The notes beneath the pieces are model-generated. The model was not told the DNA's origin and searched no databases. It saw only the letters and a list, made by a program, of their open reading frames with translations. Positions 1-9,511 of a DNA stretch of 64,000 nt are shown one piece after another. The stretch covers positions 1 through 64,000 of the forward strand of contig JAFTDB010000001.1 in NCBI GenBank assembly GCA_017454375.1, given 5' to 3'. The stretch comes from Acholeplasmatales bacterium. Lineage in GTDB: Bacteria > Bacillota_I > Bacilli_A > Acholeplasmatales > Anaeroplasmataceae. How positions within the stretch are numbered: position 1 is the first letter of the stretch; the number at the start of each line of letters is the position of its first letter. The position numbers were made by a program, and so were the translations under genes.

Positions 1-98
1 ACTGCCTTATTTTTACAGAAAAGGATCCACAGTGCAATTTATTATAACATCTATTTATTAGATGAAATAATCTATTAAGTTAGATAGAAAGGAAAAGT

Positions 99-133
99 AA
101 TCAATTAAGATATCAAACCTATCTAAATTGATT
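99..133 (+). repeat. Inverted repeat before thioesterase gene
   Basis: Arms at 99-112 and 120-133 are complementary at 13 of 14 positions, with a 7-nt loop. The hairpin ends 12 nt before the first plausible ATG (146). It could be an operator or an mRNA structure controlling the thioesterase-aminopeptidase pair. No T-run follows, so it is not a terminator. Confidence 0.55.
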
Positions 134-145
134 ATACGTGAATTT

Positions 146-874
146 ATGACTATGTATAAGAAAATGACATTCATTGTTAGAGAACATGATGTCGGAACAA
201 ATGACAAAATAAAGCCTAGTGGTGTTCTTGATTTCTTCCAGGATATTGCGGGAATCCATGCGGCAACATTAGGACTAGGGGCTAATGATATATTAGAAAA
301 CCATCTACTTTGGATTTTGGTATATACAGAATTTGATGTATTAAAGGAATTACCAAAGTTTGCGGATGTAATTAATATTGAAACTTGGCCTAAGGAAGGT
401 ACTAAATTGGAATTACCTCGTGAATATGTTATTAAAGATGTAAATGATGATGTAATCATTAAAGGTGTATCTAATTGGGTAGTAGTTAATTCAGAAACCA
501 AAAGAGTTCAAAGGGCATCTGATGTAGTATTCCCTGATGAATTCTATCCATATACAAATTACCCTGATAAGGTAAAAAGAAAAGTAGGACTTGGTTATGG
601 TGAATTTGATTCATCATATGAATATAAGGTATTATTTTCTGATTTAGATCATAATGGTCATATGAATAATGCTAAATATTTAGATATGGTCTATAACATG
701 CAGGTATATCCTGGTAATAAGGAATATAAGCATGTTGAAATAGAATTTGTTCACGAAGCTAAGCTTGGTGAGGTAGTAACAATCAAGCATTATAAGGAAG
801 GTATTTATGATTGTTACGTAGGCTTTTTAGAAAGCGAAGTGTGCTTTGAAGTAAGAATGGAGATGACAAAATAA
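146..874 (+). CDS. Acyl-ACP thioesterase (FatA/FatB-like family)
   Basis: About 242 residues with the two-hotdog layout of bacterial acyl-ACP thioesterases, which hydrolyse acyl-ACP to release free fatty acids in the cytoplasm. Visible family features are the N-terminal REHDVG and GVLDFFQDIAG-type hotdog helix, the LLWIL-Y strand, and the second hotdog with DLDHNGHMNNAKYLDM, whose Asp/Asn/His residues form the catalytic region. The reading frame is also open from a TTG at 128, but ATG at 146 or 152 fits the family better; neither has a strong Shine-Dalgarno sequence. A strong hairpin lies just upstream. The stop overlaps the next start (TAATG), so it is co-translated with the aminopeptidase. 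Function is inferred from family similarity. Confidence 0.85.
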   Translation: MTMYKKMTFIVREHDVGTNDKIKPSGVLDFFQDIAGIHAATLGLGANDILENHLLWILVYTEFDVLKELPKFADVINIETWPKEGTKLELPREYVIKDVNDDVIIKGVSNWVVVNSETKRVQRASDVVFPDEFYPYTNYPDKVKRKVGLGYGEFDSSYEYKVLFSDLDHNGHMNNAKYLDMVYNMQVYPGNKEYKHVEIEFVHEAKLGEVVTIKHYKEGIYDCYVGFLESEVCFEVRMEMTK

Positions 875-2160
875 TGGAATTTTTAGATTTTTTACAAAAT
901 ACTCCAACTGCATTTCACGCAGTTAAGGAATTTAAGGATTTATTATTAAAACAAAATTATGTAGAGCTTCAAGAATCTAAATTATGGAATTTAGAAAAGA
1001 GTGGTAAATATTTCTTTACTAGAAATAATTCAACTATCGTAGCTTTTAGTGTTTCAAAAGATATTTCTGATTTAAGCTACAATATCGTTGCGGCTCATAC
1101 TGATTCACCTACATTTAAGATTAAACCTAATAATGATTTAAAGAAAGGTGAATACCATTTATTAAATACTGAAATCTATGGTGGACCTATCTTAAATACT
1201 TGGTTAGATAGAAGATTAAATATTGCTGGTAGAGTAATCGTAAAAGAGGATGGTAAACTAGTTACAAAGCTTTTATCATTTGATAGAGGCGTTGTAGTAA
1301 TCCCTAACTGTTCAATTCATTATTATCATGAATTAAATGATGGTGTAAAATTAAATCCTCAAAATGAATTAGTACCACTTTTAACTGAAGGTAACAAAAA
1401 TCTAATGGATTTAGTTGCTGAAAAATTAAATGTTAAAAAAGAAGATATTGTATCTCATGACCTATATTTAGCATCACTTGATCGTGGTGGATTATTTGGA
1501 GCAGATAATGAATATATGAATGCTCCACAAATCGACAATCTAGAATGCTCATTTGCTGGAATTAAGGCACTTACAGCTGCAACACCTAAGTCTGGTTCTG
1601 TAAATGTATGTGTATTATTCGACAATGAAGAGATTGGTTCTAGAACACGTCAAGGTGCTGGATCTAAGATTTTAGCTGATACATTAAGAAGAATTAGTCT
1701 TAATCTAGGATTAACTGAAGAAGCACATATCGTAGCTTTAAATAATTCATTCTTAATTTCTGCAGATAATGCTCAAGGATTCCATCCTAATTATGCTCAT
1801 AAGTATGATCCAACAAATGCATGCTATATGAATAAGGGTATCGCTATAAAAAACGCAGCACGCGGATCTTACACAACTGATGCATTATCTTTAGCATATT
1901 TCACAGAGATTTGTAAGAAGGCTGGTAGTAAATATCAGCTTAATACAAATAGAAGTGATGTTCCTGGTGGTGGTACACTTGGTGCTATATCATTATCACA
2001 AGTATCAATTCCGTCAGTAGATATCGGCTTACCTCAGATTTCTATGCATTCAATCATGGAAACTGCAGGTGTTAATGATTATTTTGATTTAGAGAAAGCT
2101 TTGAAGGAATTCTATTCAAATCATTTCTCATTCGATAAAGACGGAATAGTAAAATTTTAA
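874..2160 (+). CDS. M18 family aminopeptidase
   Basis: 428 residues, the usual size for M18 (aspartyl aminopeptidase/ApeB-like) dinuclear zinc enzymes, which remove N-terminal residues from peptides in the cytoplasm. Metal-site motifs are visible in order: AAHTDSP near residue 75, FDNEEIGSRTRQGAGS near 250, SADNAQGFHPN near 300, and the C-terminal SMHSIMETAG block with the last His ligand. It begins at an ATG overlapping the thioesterase stop, which implies translational coupling. Substrate preference cannot be read from sequence; many Firmicute members are annotated as general aminopeptidase 1. Confidence 0.92.
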   Translation: MEFLDFLQNTPTAFHAVKEFKDLLLKQNYVELQESKLWNLEKSGKYFFTRNNSTIVAFSVSKDISDLSYNIVAAHTDSPTFKIKPNNDLKKGEYHLLNTEIYGGPILNTWLDRRLNIAGRVIVKEDGKLVTKLLSFDRGVVVIPNCSIHYYHELNDGVKLNPQNELVPLLTEGNKNLMDLVAEKLNVKKEDIVSHDLYLASLDRGGLFGADNEYMNAPQIDNLECSFAGIKALTAATPKSGSVNVCVLFDNEEIGSRTRQGAGSKILADTLRRISLNLGLTEEAHIVALNNSFLISADNAQGFHPNYAHKYDPTNACYMNKGIAIKNAARGSYTTDALSLAYFTEICKKAGSKYQLNTNRSDVPGGGTLGAISLSQVSIPSVDIGLPQISMHSIMETAGVNDYFDLEKALKEFYSNHFSFDKDGIVKF

Positions 2161-2165
2161 TATGA

Positions 2166-2206
2166 ATAGGTGTTTCTTGCTTAACCACCTATAACAAAAC
2201 AAGGAG
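2166..2206 (+). promoter_or_regulatory. preQ1-I riboswitch
   Basis: P1 stem ATAGGTG (2166-2172) pairs with CACCTAT (2186-2192). The loop contains CTTGC, and the A-rich tail AACAAAACAAGGAG (2193-2206) matches the well known preQ1 class I tail. Loop CTTG (2176-2179) can pair with tail CAAG (2200-2203), giving the H-type pseudoknot. The tail includes the Shine-Dalgarno AAGGAG (2201-2206), so ligand binding should mask translation start of the QueT-like gene at 2212. The element is about 41 nt, typical for this smallest riboswitch class. Confidence 0.88.
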
Positions 2207-2211
2207 AAAAA

Positions 2212-3156
2212 ATGAAAAAAATTGATATTAAATTTATTGTTGAAAGTGCAATTATAGCTGCACTATATGCCGCACTTACTTGGGCATTTGCCCCTATTAG
2301 CTATGATGCTATCCAATTTAGAATTAGTGAAGTATTAGTACTTATTGTTATATTCAATAGAAAATATGCATTCGCATTAATACTTGGTTGTTTTATAGCA
2401 AATATCACTTCAAGCTTAGGCTGGTATGATATGGTGTTTGGTACACTCGCGACTACAATAGCAATTATTCCAATGCTATTTGTTAAGAAGATTTACATAT
2501 CTGCAATCTTCCCAGTATTAGCTAATATGTTTATTGTTCCATTAGAACTAGCACTTGCTTTCGGTAGTGAAATGTTAGAACCAGCAGTATTCTGGTATAA
2601 TGTTGCTACTGTAGGATTTGGAGAAGCAGTAGTATTATATTTCATAGGTATTCCACTTATGATCTCTATTAGTAAGGATGAGGCATTAACTGAGCTTTTA
2701 TCTTTTGACACATCAAATATGAGTTTCAAGAATAAATTCTTTACTTTTGGTAATATGCTAGCTATCGCCTTAACTGCTTTAGGTGTTGTATTATTCTTTG
2801 CATATCCAATGTATAAAGAATTTACTGGAGAGTCTTATAATCGTTCAGCATTTTATGCAGTTACAATTGGACATTATTATTTGATTTCATTTGTAGTGTG
2901 CGAAGCTTTATACGCTATCAATTATTTATTTGTAAAAGATATCAAATATAAAACAATAATTAATATTGTTATTTCTATATGCATTATTGCACTAGCTATC
3001 GTATTAGGTATTAATTTTAATACAAGCTTTAGATTTGTATATTTTTATGTTTTCTTTATCTATCCACTTTTATTAATTGCCTCTACATTCATTGAAATGC
3101 TAAGAGCTAATAGACGTGCATCAGAAGAAAAAATCTTAGAAGAAAGTGAAATGTAA
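2212..3156 (+). CDS. queT: QueT-family queuosine precursor transporter with extra C-terminal membrane domain
   Basis: Residues 1-158 match QueT-type S components of ECF transporters: ALYAALTWAFAPISYDAIQF, the RISE motif, LGCFIANI and DMVFGTLAT. These proteins bind queuosine precursors (preQ0/preQ1) for import, and the preQ1 riboswitch directly upstream supports that role. The usual protein is about 160-180 residues; this one is 314. Residues 159-314 add about four hydrophobic helices, including one near 245-265 and an aromatic-rich one near 270-292, and do not look like QueT. No ECF A/T components are nearby, so shared energising subunits would be encoded elsewhere. Start is ATG 2212 after AAGGAG. 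Confidence 0.85.
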   Translation: MKKIDIKFIVESAIIAALYAALTWAFAPISYDAIQFRISEVLVLIVIFNRKYAFALILGCFIANITSSLGWYDMVFGTLATTIAIIPMLFVKKIYISAIFPVLANMFIVPLELALAFGSEMLEPAVFWYNVATVGFGEAVVLYFIGIPLMISISKDEALTELLSFDTSNMSFKNKFFTFGNMLAIALTALGVVLFFAYPMYKEFTGESYNRSAFYAVTIGHYYLISFVVCEALYAINYLFVKDIKYKTIINIVISICIIALAIVLGINFNTSFRFVYFYVFFIYPLLLIASTFIEMLRANRRASEEKILEESEM

Positions 3157-3171
3157 TTTTCACTTTTTTTC
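3144..3171 (+). terminator. Rho-independent terminator after queT
   Basis: AAGTGAAA (3144-3151) pairs with TTTTCACTT (3157-3165), followed by a T-run to 3170. The stem overlaps the queT stop codon. Confidence 0.8.
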
Positions 3172-3173
3172 TT

Positions 3174-3202
3174 TTTACATAGTTACATATATTTTGTATA
3201 AT
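3174..3202 (+). promoter_or_regulatory. Sigma-A promoter of yggS operon
   Basis: TTTACA (3174-3179), 17-bp spacer, TATAAT (3197-3202). It sits directly behind the queT terminator and 21 nt before the yggS ATG, and should drive the run of eight genes to 12017. Confidence 0.75.
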
Positions 3203-3223
3203 ATATGTAATTGGTGAAAAATT

Positions 3224-3859
3224 ATGTTAAGAAAAGATATTGATGAATTTATAAAGACAATTCCACAAGATGTTACAATCGTTGCCGCAACAAAATATGT
3301 TGGAGCAAATGAAATGATAGATTTATATAATCATGGCGTTCATAACTTCGGAGAAAACAGAGTAGATGCTTTCTTAGAAAAATATGATGAGCTAAGGGAT
3401 TATGATATTAAATGGCATTTTATTGGACATCTACAAAGGAATAAATGTAAGGATGTAATTAATAAAATTGATTATCTACATTCACTAGATTCTTTAGAGC
3501 TAGCTAAGATGATTGATAAATATCGTGATAAGCCACTTGATACATTTATTGAGGTATCAGTTAATATGGAAGAAAATAAAAATGGTGTTCCATATAAGGA
3601 GCTTCGTGAATTTGTTAAAGAGGTATTAAAGTTTAACAAGATTCATCTAGTTGGCTTTATGATGATGGCTATCAAGAATAGTGATGAGGATGATGTATAT
3701 AAACAATTTAAGGCATTAGAATATCTAAAAAAGAGAACAGAGGAAGAATTTGGTATTAGTATCCCTTATTTATCAATGGGTATGAGTGATGATTATAAGG
3801 AGGCTATTAAGGCTGGAGCTACTCATGTTAGACTTGGTAGAATATTATGGCAGAATTAG
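3224..3859 (+). CDS. yggS: YggS/YlmE-family PLP homeostasis protein
   Basis: 211 residues of a single alanine-racemase-type TIM barrel without the second racemase domain, typical of YggS (COG0325), a cytoplasmic protein that binds PLP and balances vitamin B6 and amino acid pools. The PLP lysine is in VAATKYV near residue 23. HNFGENRV, WHFIGHLQRNK and the C-terminal LSMGMSDD-A-GATHVRLG phosphate-binding block are all present. First gene of a long operon; it overlaps ylmH by 13 nt. In Bacillus and relatives ylmE sits with sepF, ylmG and ylmH; here only ylmH has remained adjacent. Confidence 0.93.
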   Translation: MLRKDIDEFIKTIPQDVTIVAATKYVGANEMIDLYNHGVHNFGENRVDAFLEKYDELRDYDIKWHFIGHLQRNKCKDVINKIDYLHSLDSLELAKMIDKYRDKPLDTFIEVSVNMEENKNGVPYKELREFVKEVLKFNKIHLVGFMMMAIKNSDEDDVYKQFKALEYLKKRTEEEFGISIPYLSMGMSDDYKEAIKAGATHVRLGRILWQN

Positions 3860-4578
3860 AAATGTTTTCTAAAAGGGTTAATTCTTTAATTGAGCTTAGT
3901 AAGAATAATGGTAAGAATACATTATTACCATTTCTAGATGAGGCTCAGGTTGGAGTATTATTACCTTTACTTGAAAAATATCATATACCATACGCTACTG
4001 ATGGTGGAATAATAAATGCGGATAGATGTAGATATTATATTGGTGATTATGAATGTATGGATTTCAAAATCAATACATATAAAATAATCTATAATACAAA
4101 ATATTATTCTATTAATCATCGTAACGTACTTGGATCACTTATGGCTTTAGGTATTAAAAGAGAATGCATTGGTGATATCGTAATAGATGATAAGAATGTA
4201 TATTTCGCCATAACTGATGAGATAAGTGATTTTATAGAAAATGATTTTAATTATGTTGGTAATATAAAAATCAGTATAGAGAAGGTTTTGTATCCAATTA
4301 CAAATGTAATTAGATATGAAAGTAAAGATTATTTTTTAAATAGTCTAAGACTTGATCTTGTTATATCAGATGGATTTGGTATACCAAGAAGTGATGCTAA
4401 AGATATGATACTTGATGGGCTTTGTAAGGTTAATCAAATAGAAGTATTAAAGCCTGATCATAAAATAGAAGAAAATGATGAAATAAGCTTAAGACATAAA
4501 GGAAGAATTAAGCTTATTGAAGTACATGGATTATCAAAAAGTGGTAAGATTCGTGTTACTTTAGGAAGGAGAATATAA
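3847..4578 (+). CDS. ylmH: YlmH-type S4 RNA-binding protein
   Basis: 243 residues. The C-terminal part (about 165-243) is an S4 RNA-binding domain: LRLDLVISDGFGIPRS, a VN-Q loop and KSGKIRVTLGRR. The N-terminal domain matches YlmH, a cytoplasmic RNA-binding protein of the division gene cluster that is also linked to rescue of stalled ribosomes. It starts inside the end of yggS; a second in-frame ATG at 3862 (after the yggS stop) is an alternative start. It ends at a TAATG overlap with mtnN. Confidence 0.85.
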   Translation: MAELEMFSKRVNSLIELSKNNGKNTLLPFLDEAQVGVLLPLLEKYHIPYATDGGIINADRCRYYIGDYECMDFKINTYKIIYNTKYYSINHRNVLGSLMALGIKRECIGDIVIDDKNVYFAITDEISDFIENDFNYVGNIKISIEKVLYPITNVIRYESKDYFLNSLRLDLVISDGFGIPRSDAKDMILDGLCKVNQIEVLKPDHKIEENDEISLRHKGRIKLIEVHGLSKSGKIRVTLGRRI

Positions 4579-5255
4579 TGATTGGTATTATAGGCGCCAT
4601 GAAGGATGAAGTAGATATCCTTATTGAAGAACTAGAAGATGAGCAAGAAATAAAGGTTGCAAGCTTTTCATTTCATACAGGTAGAATTGAAGAGCATGAT
4701 GTTGTCTTAGTTCAATGTGGTATTGGTAAGGTTAATGCCGCTATCGCAACTACAATCTTGATTAATACATTTGAATGTGACCTTGTAATCAACACAGGTA
4801 TTGCTGGTGGATGCAAGGGGACAAAGACAAAGGATATAATCATTGGAGAAGGCCTATTATATCATGACTTTGATTTAATGGCTTTTGGATATGATTATTC
4901 AGTTGTACCTAATATGCCAAAGCTATTTACTCCACATCCTGAGGATTTAATGAAGGTTAGAAGTGTATTAAATAAGCTTGGCTTAGAATATAAATCCGGT
5001 CTTATCGCATCAGGTGATAAATTTGTTACTTCATATGAAACAATTAAAGAAGTAAAGGATTTACCACTCGCAGTAGAGATGGAAGGTGCTGCAATAGCAC
5101 ATACTGCATTAAGATTAGGAACTAGATTTATTATCTTAAGATACATCTCAGATGTAATTGGTGAAGAATCACAGGTTGAGAATTATCACGAATTTGAAGA
5201 AGAAATGGCAAATAGATCTAGTAGGATTACATTAGATTTAATAAGGAATTTATAA
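4578..5255 (+). CDS. mtnN: 5'-methylthioadenosine/S-adenosylhomocysteine nucleosidase
   Basis: 225 residues, normal length for MtnN (Pfs), which cleaves adenine from MTA, SAH and 5'-deoxyadenosine in the cytoplasm. Diagnostic features: IGIIGAMKDEV at the N-terminus with the catalytic Glu, VNTGIAGG-type motif (here INTGIAGGCKG), and VEMEGAAIAHTALRLG with the nucleoside-binding Met-Glu, then RYISD with the catalytic Asp. It is coupled at both ends by TAATG overlaps, in the middle of the yggS operon. Confidence 0.95.
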   Translation: MIGIIGAMKDEVDILIEELEDEQEIKVASFSFHTGRIEEHDVVLVQCGIGKVNAAIATTILINTFECDLVINTGIAGGCKGTKTKDIIIGEGLLYHDFDLMAFGYDYSVVPNMPKLFTPHPEDLMKVRSVLNKLGLEYKSGLIASGDKFVTSYETIKEVKDLPLAVEMEGAAIAHTALRLGTRFIILRYISDVIGEESQVENYHEFEEEMANRSSRITLDLIRNL

Positions 5256-5836
5256 TGAAATATTATGCTTTAAAATTAGAGGATGAAAACAAAATAGTAG
5301 AATCTTGGGATGAAGCAAAAAAGATTATTTCTGAGCAACATGTTTTAAAACATAAGTCTTTTTCTACGCTTGAAGAGTGTGAGGCATTCTTTAATGGAAC
5401 TGTTTATGTAGAAGAGGTTGATGGTGATAAAGCATATATCGATGGCTCTTATAATGATAAGACACAGGAATATTCCTTTGGTGGAGTATTAATTTGTAAT
5501 GGTAAGGAATATCATTTCAAAAAGAAATTCTCACCTGATGAATATTCACCACTAAGAAATGTTGCGGGAGAAATAAGAGGGGCAGGCTTTATTATCAATA
5601 AGGCTATCTCTTTAAATATGAAAAAGATTCACATCTTCTATGATTATCTAGGCATAGAAAAATGGTATACAGGAGAATGGAAGGCTAATAGCTTAGTTTC
5701 AACTAGATACCAAGAATTCGCTATGAATGCGAAAACAAAAATAGATGTAATATTTCATAAGATAAAAAGTCATACAAATGATTATTATAATGACATGGCT
5801 GATAAATTAGCAAAAGAAGCACTTAATTTGAGGTAG
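5255..5836 (+). CDS. rnhA: Ribonuclease H with viroplasmin-type N-terminal domain
   Basis: 193 residues. Residues 1-50 form the small caulimovirus-viroplasmin-like hybrid-binding domain (YYALKLEDENKIVESWDEA, KSFSTLEECEAFF). The remainder is RNase H1, which cuts RNA in RNA-DNA hybrids. The four acidic catalytic positions are visible: Asp in AYIDGSY, Glu in VAGEIRGA, Asp in FYDYLGI and Asp in NDMADKLA, with a preceding KSH motif. Domain order is typical of bacterial RNase HI of the YpdQ/viroplasmin type. Co-transcribed between mtnN and the Na/Pi symporter. Confidence 0.9.
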   Translation: MKYYALKLEDENKIVESWDEAKKIISEQHVLKHKSFSTLEECEAFFNGTVYVEEVDGDKAYIDGSYNDKTQEYSFGGVLICNGKEYHFKKKFSPDEYSPLRNVAGEIRGAGFIINKAISLNMKKIHIFYDYLGIEKWYTGEWKANSLVSTRYQEFAMNAKTKIDVIFHKIKSHTNDYYNDMADKLAKEALNLR

Positions 5837-5840
5837 AAAC

Positions 5841-7541
5841 ATGATATTAGGAATTGAGTTTACATTCGATGGAGTTTGGCAAGCAGTATTATATATTCTT
5901 TGTGGACTAGGTATATTCTTATTTGGTATTAGCATGATGGGTACTAACCTAAAGAATATAGCTGGTGACAAGGTTAAGCAGATTATTGAAAGAACTACTA
6001 ATACACCTTTTAAGGGTATGATAGTTGGTTTCTTAGTTACTATGCTAACACAATCTGCATCAGGAACTAGTGCCTTGGCAGTAGGCTTGGTTGCTTCAGG
6101 CTTAATGAGCTTTGAACAATCCTTAGGCATACTTCTTGGTGCCAACATTGGTGGTACTGTATTAACAATTGTATTAGCGTTATTCTCACAGCTTGAGATT
6201 ATGCCAATCTTATCTGTTATATTAGTATTTGTAGGCTCATTTGCTATGTTCTTCTTTAAACAAAAGAAGATTAGACAGTTAGGTTCAATTGTAATGGGCT
6301 TCGGTATGATTTTCTTGGGCCTAGCATTTATTGATATGAGCTTTGCTCACATCTTAAAGGAAAATAAAGAAACAATTGAAAATATATTTAAAGGCTTAGA
6401 TGCTGCACCTGAGCTTGGTGTACTTGTGGGCGTGTTATTCACAATGATTGTCCAATCATCATCCGCAACAATTGGTATTGTTCAAGGAATGTATTTAACT
6501 GGTACAATGACACTTAGTGGTGCAATTGGTATAATGCTTGGTGCGAATATTGGTACTACAATCACTGCAGTTATCGCTTCACTTGGATCATCTAGAACTG
6601 CAAAGAAGGTCGCATTTTCTAATGTTATCATCAAGGTGTTTGGTGTTGTAGTATTTGTCATTTTCTACCGCTGGGCACTATTCCCTTTAATAAAACTAAT
6701 AAATAATGCAATGTTTGGAACTAATACAAATCCAATCATTATTGCCTTGACACATTTAGTGTTTAACATAATTAACTCATTTGTATTCTTGTTACTATTA
6801 AAACCGCTTATTAAAATTAGTGATAAGGTATTTAAACAAGAAGAAAGAAGTATTGAAGAAAGCTTGCTTGACTATTCACTTATTACTAAGTCATCACAAT
6901 TAGCCTTAAGCTTTGCAAAATCAGCAATTGATCATATGGCTACAATTGTAAATAAATACATCATGGTTGCTAAAGAATATTCATTTGTTCGTAATGATGA
7001 GGATTTAGAAATTGGTGATGAATATGAAAGAGAAATAAATTCACTTGATAAAAGAATTCATGATTATCTAATCAAGATAACTGTAAAAGGACTAAATAAG
7101 AATTCATCAGATTTATTATCTAAATATCTAGATTCAATTAAAGACTTAGAGCGTATTGGAGATCATTGTACAAACATCTTAGGATTCTTCAGGGAAAGAT
7201 ATATTCATAATATGAATCTATCTGAAGATGGTGAACAAGATCTTGAACAAATCTTTTCAGTATTAATTAATATGTCTAATTTATCACTTGAGGCAATTAA
7301 TAACTGGAATAAAAACACAGCCTCTAAAGCATTAGAGCTAGAGCCTGAAATTGATAAGCTAGAGGAATTCTTCCATAGCCGTCACATGCATAGAGTTGAT
7401 AATGGTAAATGCTCATACATGAATAGTGAGCACTATGTAGAAGTATTATCTAATATCGAAAGAATGGGTGACCACTTCACTAACATATTAGAATTAATAT
7501 GTAATGATGAATATTGTAAATATGACGAATTTGACCATTAG
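5841..7541 (+). CDS. Na+/phosphate symporter family protein with PhoU-like domain
   Basis: 566 residues. The N-terminal part (about 1-315) has the inverted-repeat NptA/SLC34 core: [13 protein letters not shown] plus GANIGGT in the first half and QSSSATIGI plus GANIGTT in the second. The C-terminal part (about 340-560) is helical with two PhoU-like bundles ([15 protein letters not shown] and [13 protein letters not shown]). Members are proposed to import phosphate with sodium. It is embedded in a housekeeping operon with DNA repair and RNA genes and shows no Pho-type regulatory site that I can see. Confidence 0.9.
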   Translation: MILGIEFTFDGVWQAVLYILCGLGIFLFGISMMGTNLKNIAGDKVKQIIERTTNTPFKGMIVGFLVTMLTQSASGTSALAVGLVASGLMSFEQSLGILLGANIGGTVLTIVLALFSQLEIMPILSVILVFVGSFAMFFFKQKKIRQLGSIVMGFGMIFLGLAFIDMSFAHILKENKETIENIFKGLDAAPELGVLVGVLFTMIVQSSSATIGIVQGMYLTGTMTLSGAIGIMLGANIGTTITAVIASLGSSRTAKKVAFSNVIIKVFGVVVFVIFYRWALFPLIKLINNAMFGTNTNPIIIALTHLVFNIINSFVFLLLLKPLIKISDKVFKQEERSIEESLLDYSLITKSSQLALSFAKSAIDHMATIVNKYIMVAKEYSFVRNDEDLEIGDEYEREINSLDKRIHDYLIKITVKGLNKNSSDLLSKYLDSIKDLERIGDHCTNILGFFRERYIHNMNLSEDGEQDLEQIFSVLINMSNLSLEAINNWNKNTASKALELEPEIDKLEEFFHSRHMHRVDNGKCSYMNSEHYVEVLSNIERMGDHFTNILELICNDEYCKYDEFDH

Positions 7542-7549
7542 GAGTTATT

Positions 7550-9511
7550 ATGAAATTTGAAATAGTATCAAACTATAAGCCAACAGGTGATCAGCCTGAG
7601 GCTATAAAAAACATAGTTAACAATTTCAATAATAATATTAAAAGGCAAACCTTACTTGGTGCCACTGGTACAGGTAAGACTTTTACTATGGCCAATGTTA
7701 TAAAAGAAATAGGAAAACCAACATTAGTTCTTGCCCATAATAAGACACTGGCAGGTCAGCTTTATAATGAGCTTAAGGCAATATTCCCAAATAACCATGT
7801 GGAATATTTTATTTCTTATTATGATTATTATCAGCCTGAAGCATATGTTGTATCAAGTGATACATATATTGAAAAGGATGCCAGAATAAATGATGAAATT
7901 GATGAGCTACGTCATAGTGCTACAGCCGCATTAATGGATTACACTGATGTAATTGTTGTTGCCTCAGTTTCATGTATCTATGGTATTGGTGATCCATCAG
8001 ATTACAAAGACACTATGCTAAACATTCGTGTTGGTGAGAACTATAATCGTAAGAAGCTATATACTAAATTAATTGATATGCAGTTTGAAAGAAATGATTT
8101 TGATTTCAAACGTGGTAGCTTTAGAGTTAGAGGCGATGTTTTAGAAATCATTCCACCATCAGAGCATTCAAAAGGATATAAGATTGAATTTTTTGATGAT
8201 GAGGTTGAACGTATTAGAACATTTGATGTTTTAACAGGTGTTAATATTGATGATGTAGCATTCTGTAATATTTTTGCCGCAACTCATTTCGTTACAAATA
8301 AATCAAAGCTTGAGGAAGCTATTAGAAGAATAAAAGAAGAGCTTCGTGAGCAAGTAAAGAAATTCAATTCAGAAGGCAAGCCACTTGAGGCTGAAAGAAT
8401 TGAATCAAGAACTAAATATGATATTGAGATGCTTGAACAAACAGGCTTCTGTAGTGGTGTTGAAAACTATTCAAGACATCTAGCACTTCGTGGGGAAGGA
8501 GAAACTCCATCAACACTTATTGATTTCTTCCCTAAGGATTTCTTATTAATCATCGATGAGTCACACGTTACATTACCACAGGTAAGAGGTATGTATAATG
8601 GTGATAGACAAAGAAAAATGAATCTAGTTAATTATGGTTTCAGATTACCAAGTGCACTAGATAATAGACCACTTAAGTATGAAGAATTTGATTCTAAGAT
8701 TAATAATGTATTATATCTTTCAGCAACTCCAGGTGATGAAGAAAGTGCTTATCCAATAACCGAACAAATTATTCGTCCAACAGGTTTACTTGATCCTATT
8801 ATTGAGGTTAGACCAACTCTTGGACAAATTGATGATATCTATGCTGAAATAGTTAATAGAGCTAAGAAGAATGAAAGAGTATTAGTTACTACCTTAACTA
8901 TTAAGATGAGTGAGGACTTAACTGATTATTTAAAAAAGCTAGGAATCAAGGTAGCTTACCTACATTCTGAAATTAAATCACTTGAGCGTTTAGAAATATT
9001 AAGAGATTTAAGAACTGGTAAGTATGATTGTTTAGTTGGTATCAACCTACTACGTGAAGGTCTAGATTTACCAGAGGTTTCTTTAGTATGTATTTTAGAT
9101 GCTGATAAACAAGGATTCTTAAGAAGCAGTAGATCACTAATTCAAACAATTGGTCGTGCTGCCAGAAATGAAAATGGTATGGTTATAATGTATGCTGATA
9201 GTAATAGTGAGGCAATGGATATTGCTATAACTGAAACTGCGCGTAGACGTGAAATTCAAATGGAATATAACGAAAAGAACCATATTATTCCTAAGACAAT
9301 TATAAAAGAAATACCTGCTTCAATTACTATGAAGAAGGTAACTGATATGGATGATTCTGCGAAGATTCATCATAAGACATTAACTAAGGAAGAAAAGGCC
9401 TTATTAATTACTGAGCTTGAAGAAGAGATGAAGGCATATGCTAAGGAATTAAACTTCGAGGCAGCTGCCCAAATCAGAGACGCAATATTTGAACTTAAAG
9501 CCCAAAAGTAG
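7550..9511 (+). CDS. uvrB: Excinuclease ABC subunit B
   Basis: 653 residues, standard size. UvrB is the damage-verifying helicase-like subunit of nucleotide excision repair. Walker A is [10 protein letters not shown] (residues 37-46); the beta-hairpin follows in [11 protein letters not shown]; motif [18 protein letters not shown]-like [15 protein letters not shown]; helicase motif VI region QTIGRAARN; and the C-terminal UVR motif ([21 protein letters not shown]) that binds UvrC/UvrA. Preceded by AGGAG at good spacing. uvrA is not in the window. Confidence 0.97.
   Translation: MKFEIVSNYKPTGDQPEAIKNIVNNFNNNIKRQTLLGATGTGKTFTMANVIKEIGKPTLVLAHNKTLAGQLYNELKAIFPNNHVEYFISYYDYYQPEAYVVSSDTYIEKDARINDEIDELRHSATAALMDYTDVIVVASVSCIYGIGDPSDYKDTMLNIRVGENYNRKKLYTKLIDMQFERNDFDFKRGSFRVRGDVLEIIPPSEHSKGYKIEFFDDEVERIRTFDVLTGVNIDDVAFCNIFAATHFVTNKSKLEEAIRRIKEELREQVKKFNSEGKPLEAERIESRTKYDIEMLEQTGFCSGVENYSRHLALRGEGETPSTLIDFFPKDFLLIIDESHVTLPQVRGMYNGDRQRKMNLVNYGFRLPSALDNRPLKYEEFDSKINNVLYLSATPGDEESAYPITEQIIRPTGLLDPIIEVRPTLGQIDDIYAEIVNRAKKNERVLVTTLTIKMSEDLTDYLKKLGIKVAYLHSEIKSLERLEILRDLRTGKYDCLVGINLLREGLDLPEVSLVCILDADKQGFLRSSRSLIQTIGRAARNENGMVIMYADSNSEAMDIAITETARRREIQMEYNEKNHIIPKTIIKEIPASITMKKVTDMDDSAKIHHKTLTKEEKALLITELEEEMKAYAKELNFEAAAQIRDAIFELKAQK

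Noticed and set aside
58..501. Open frame on the minus strand over the thioesterase gene
   Set aside because: It lies antisense to a well supported thioesterase, has low-complexity Ser/Ile/Asn composition and no domain motif.
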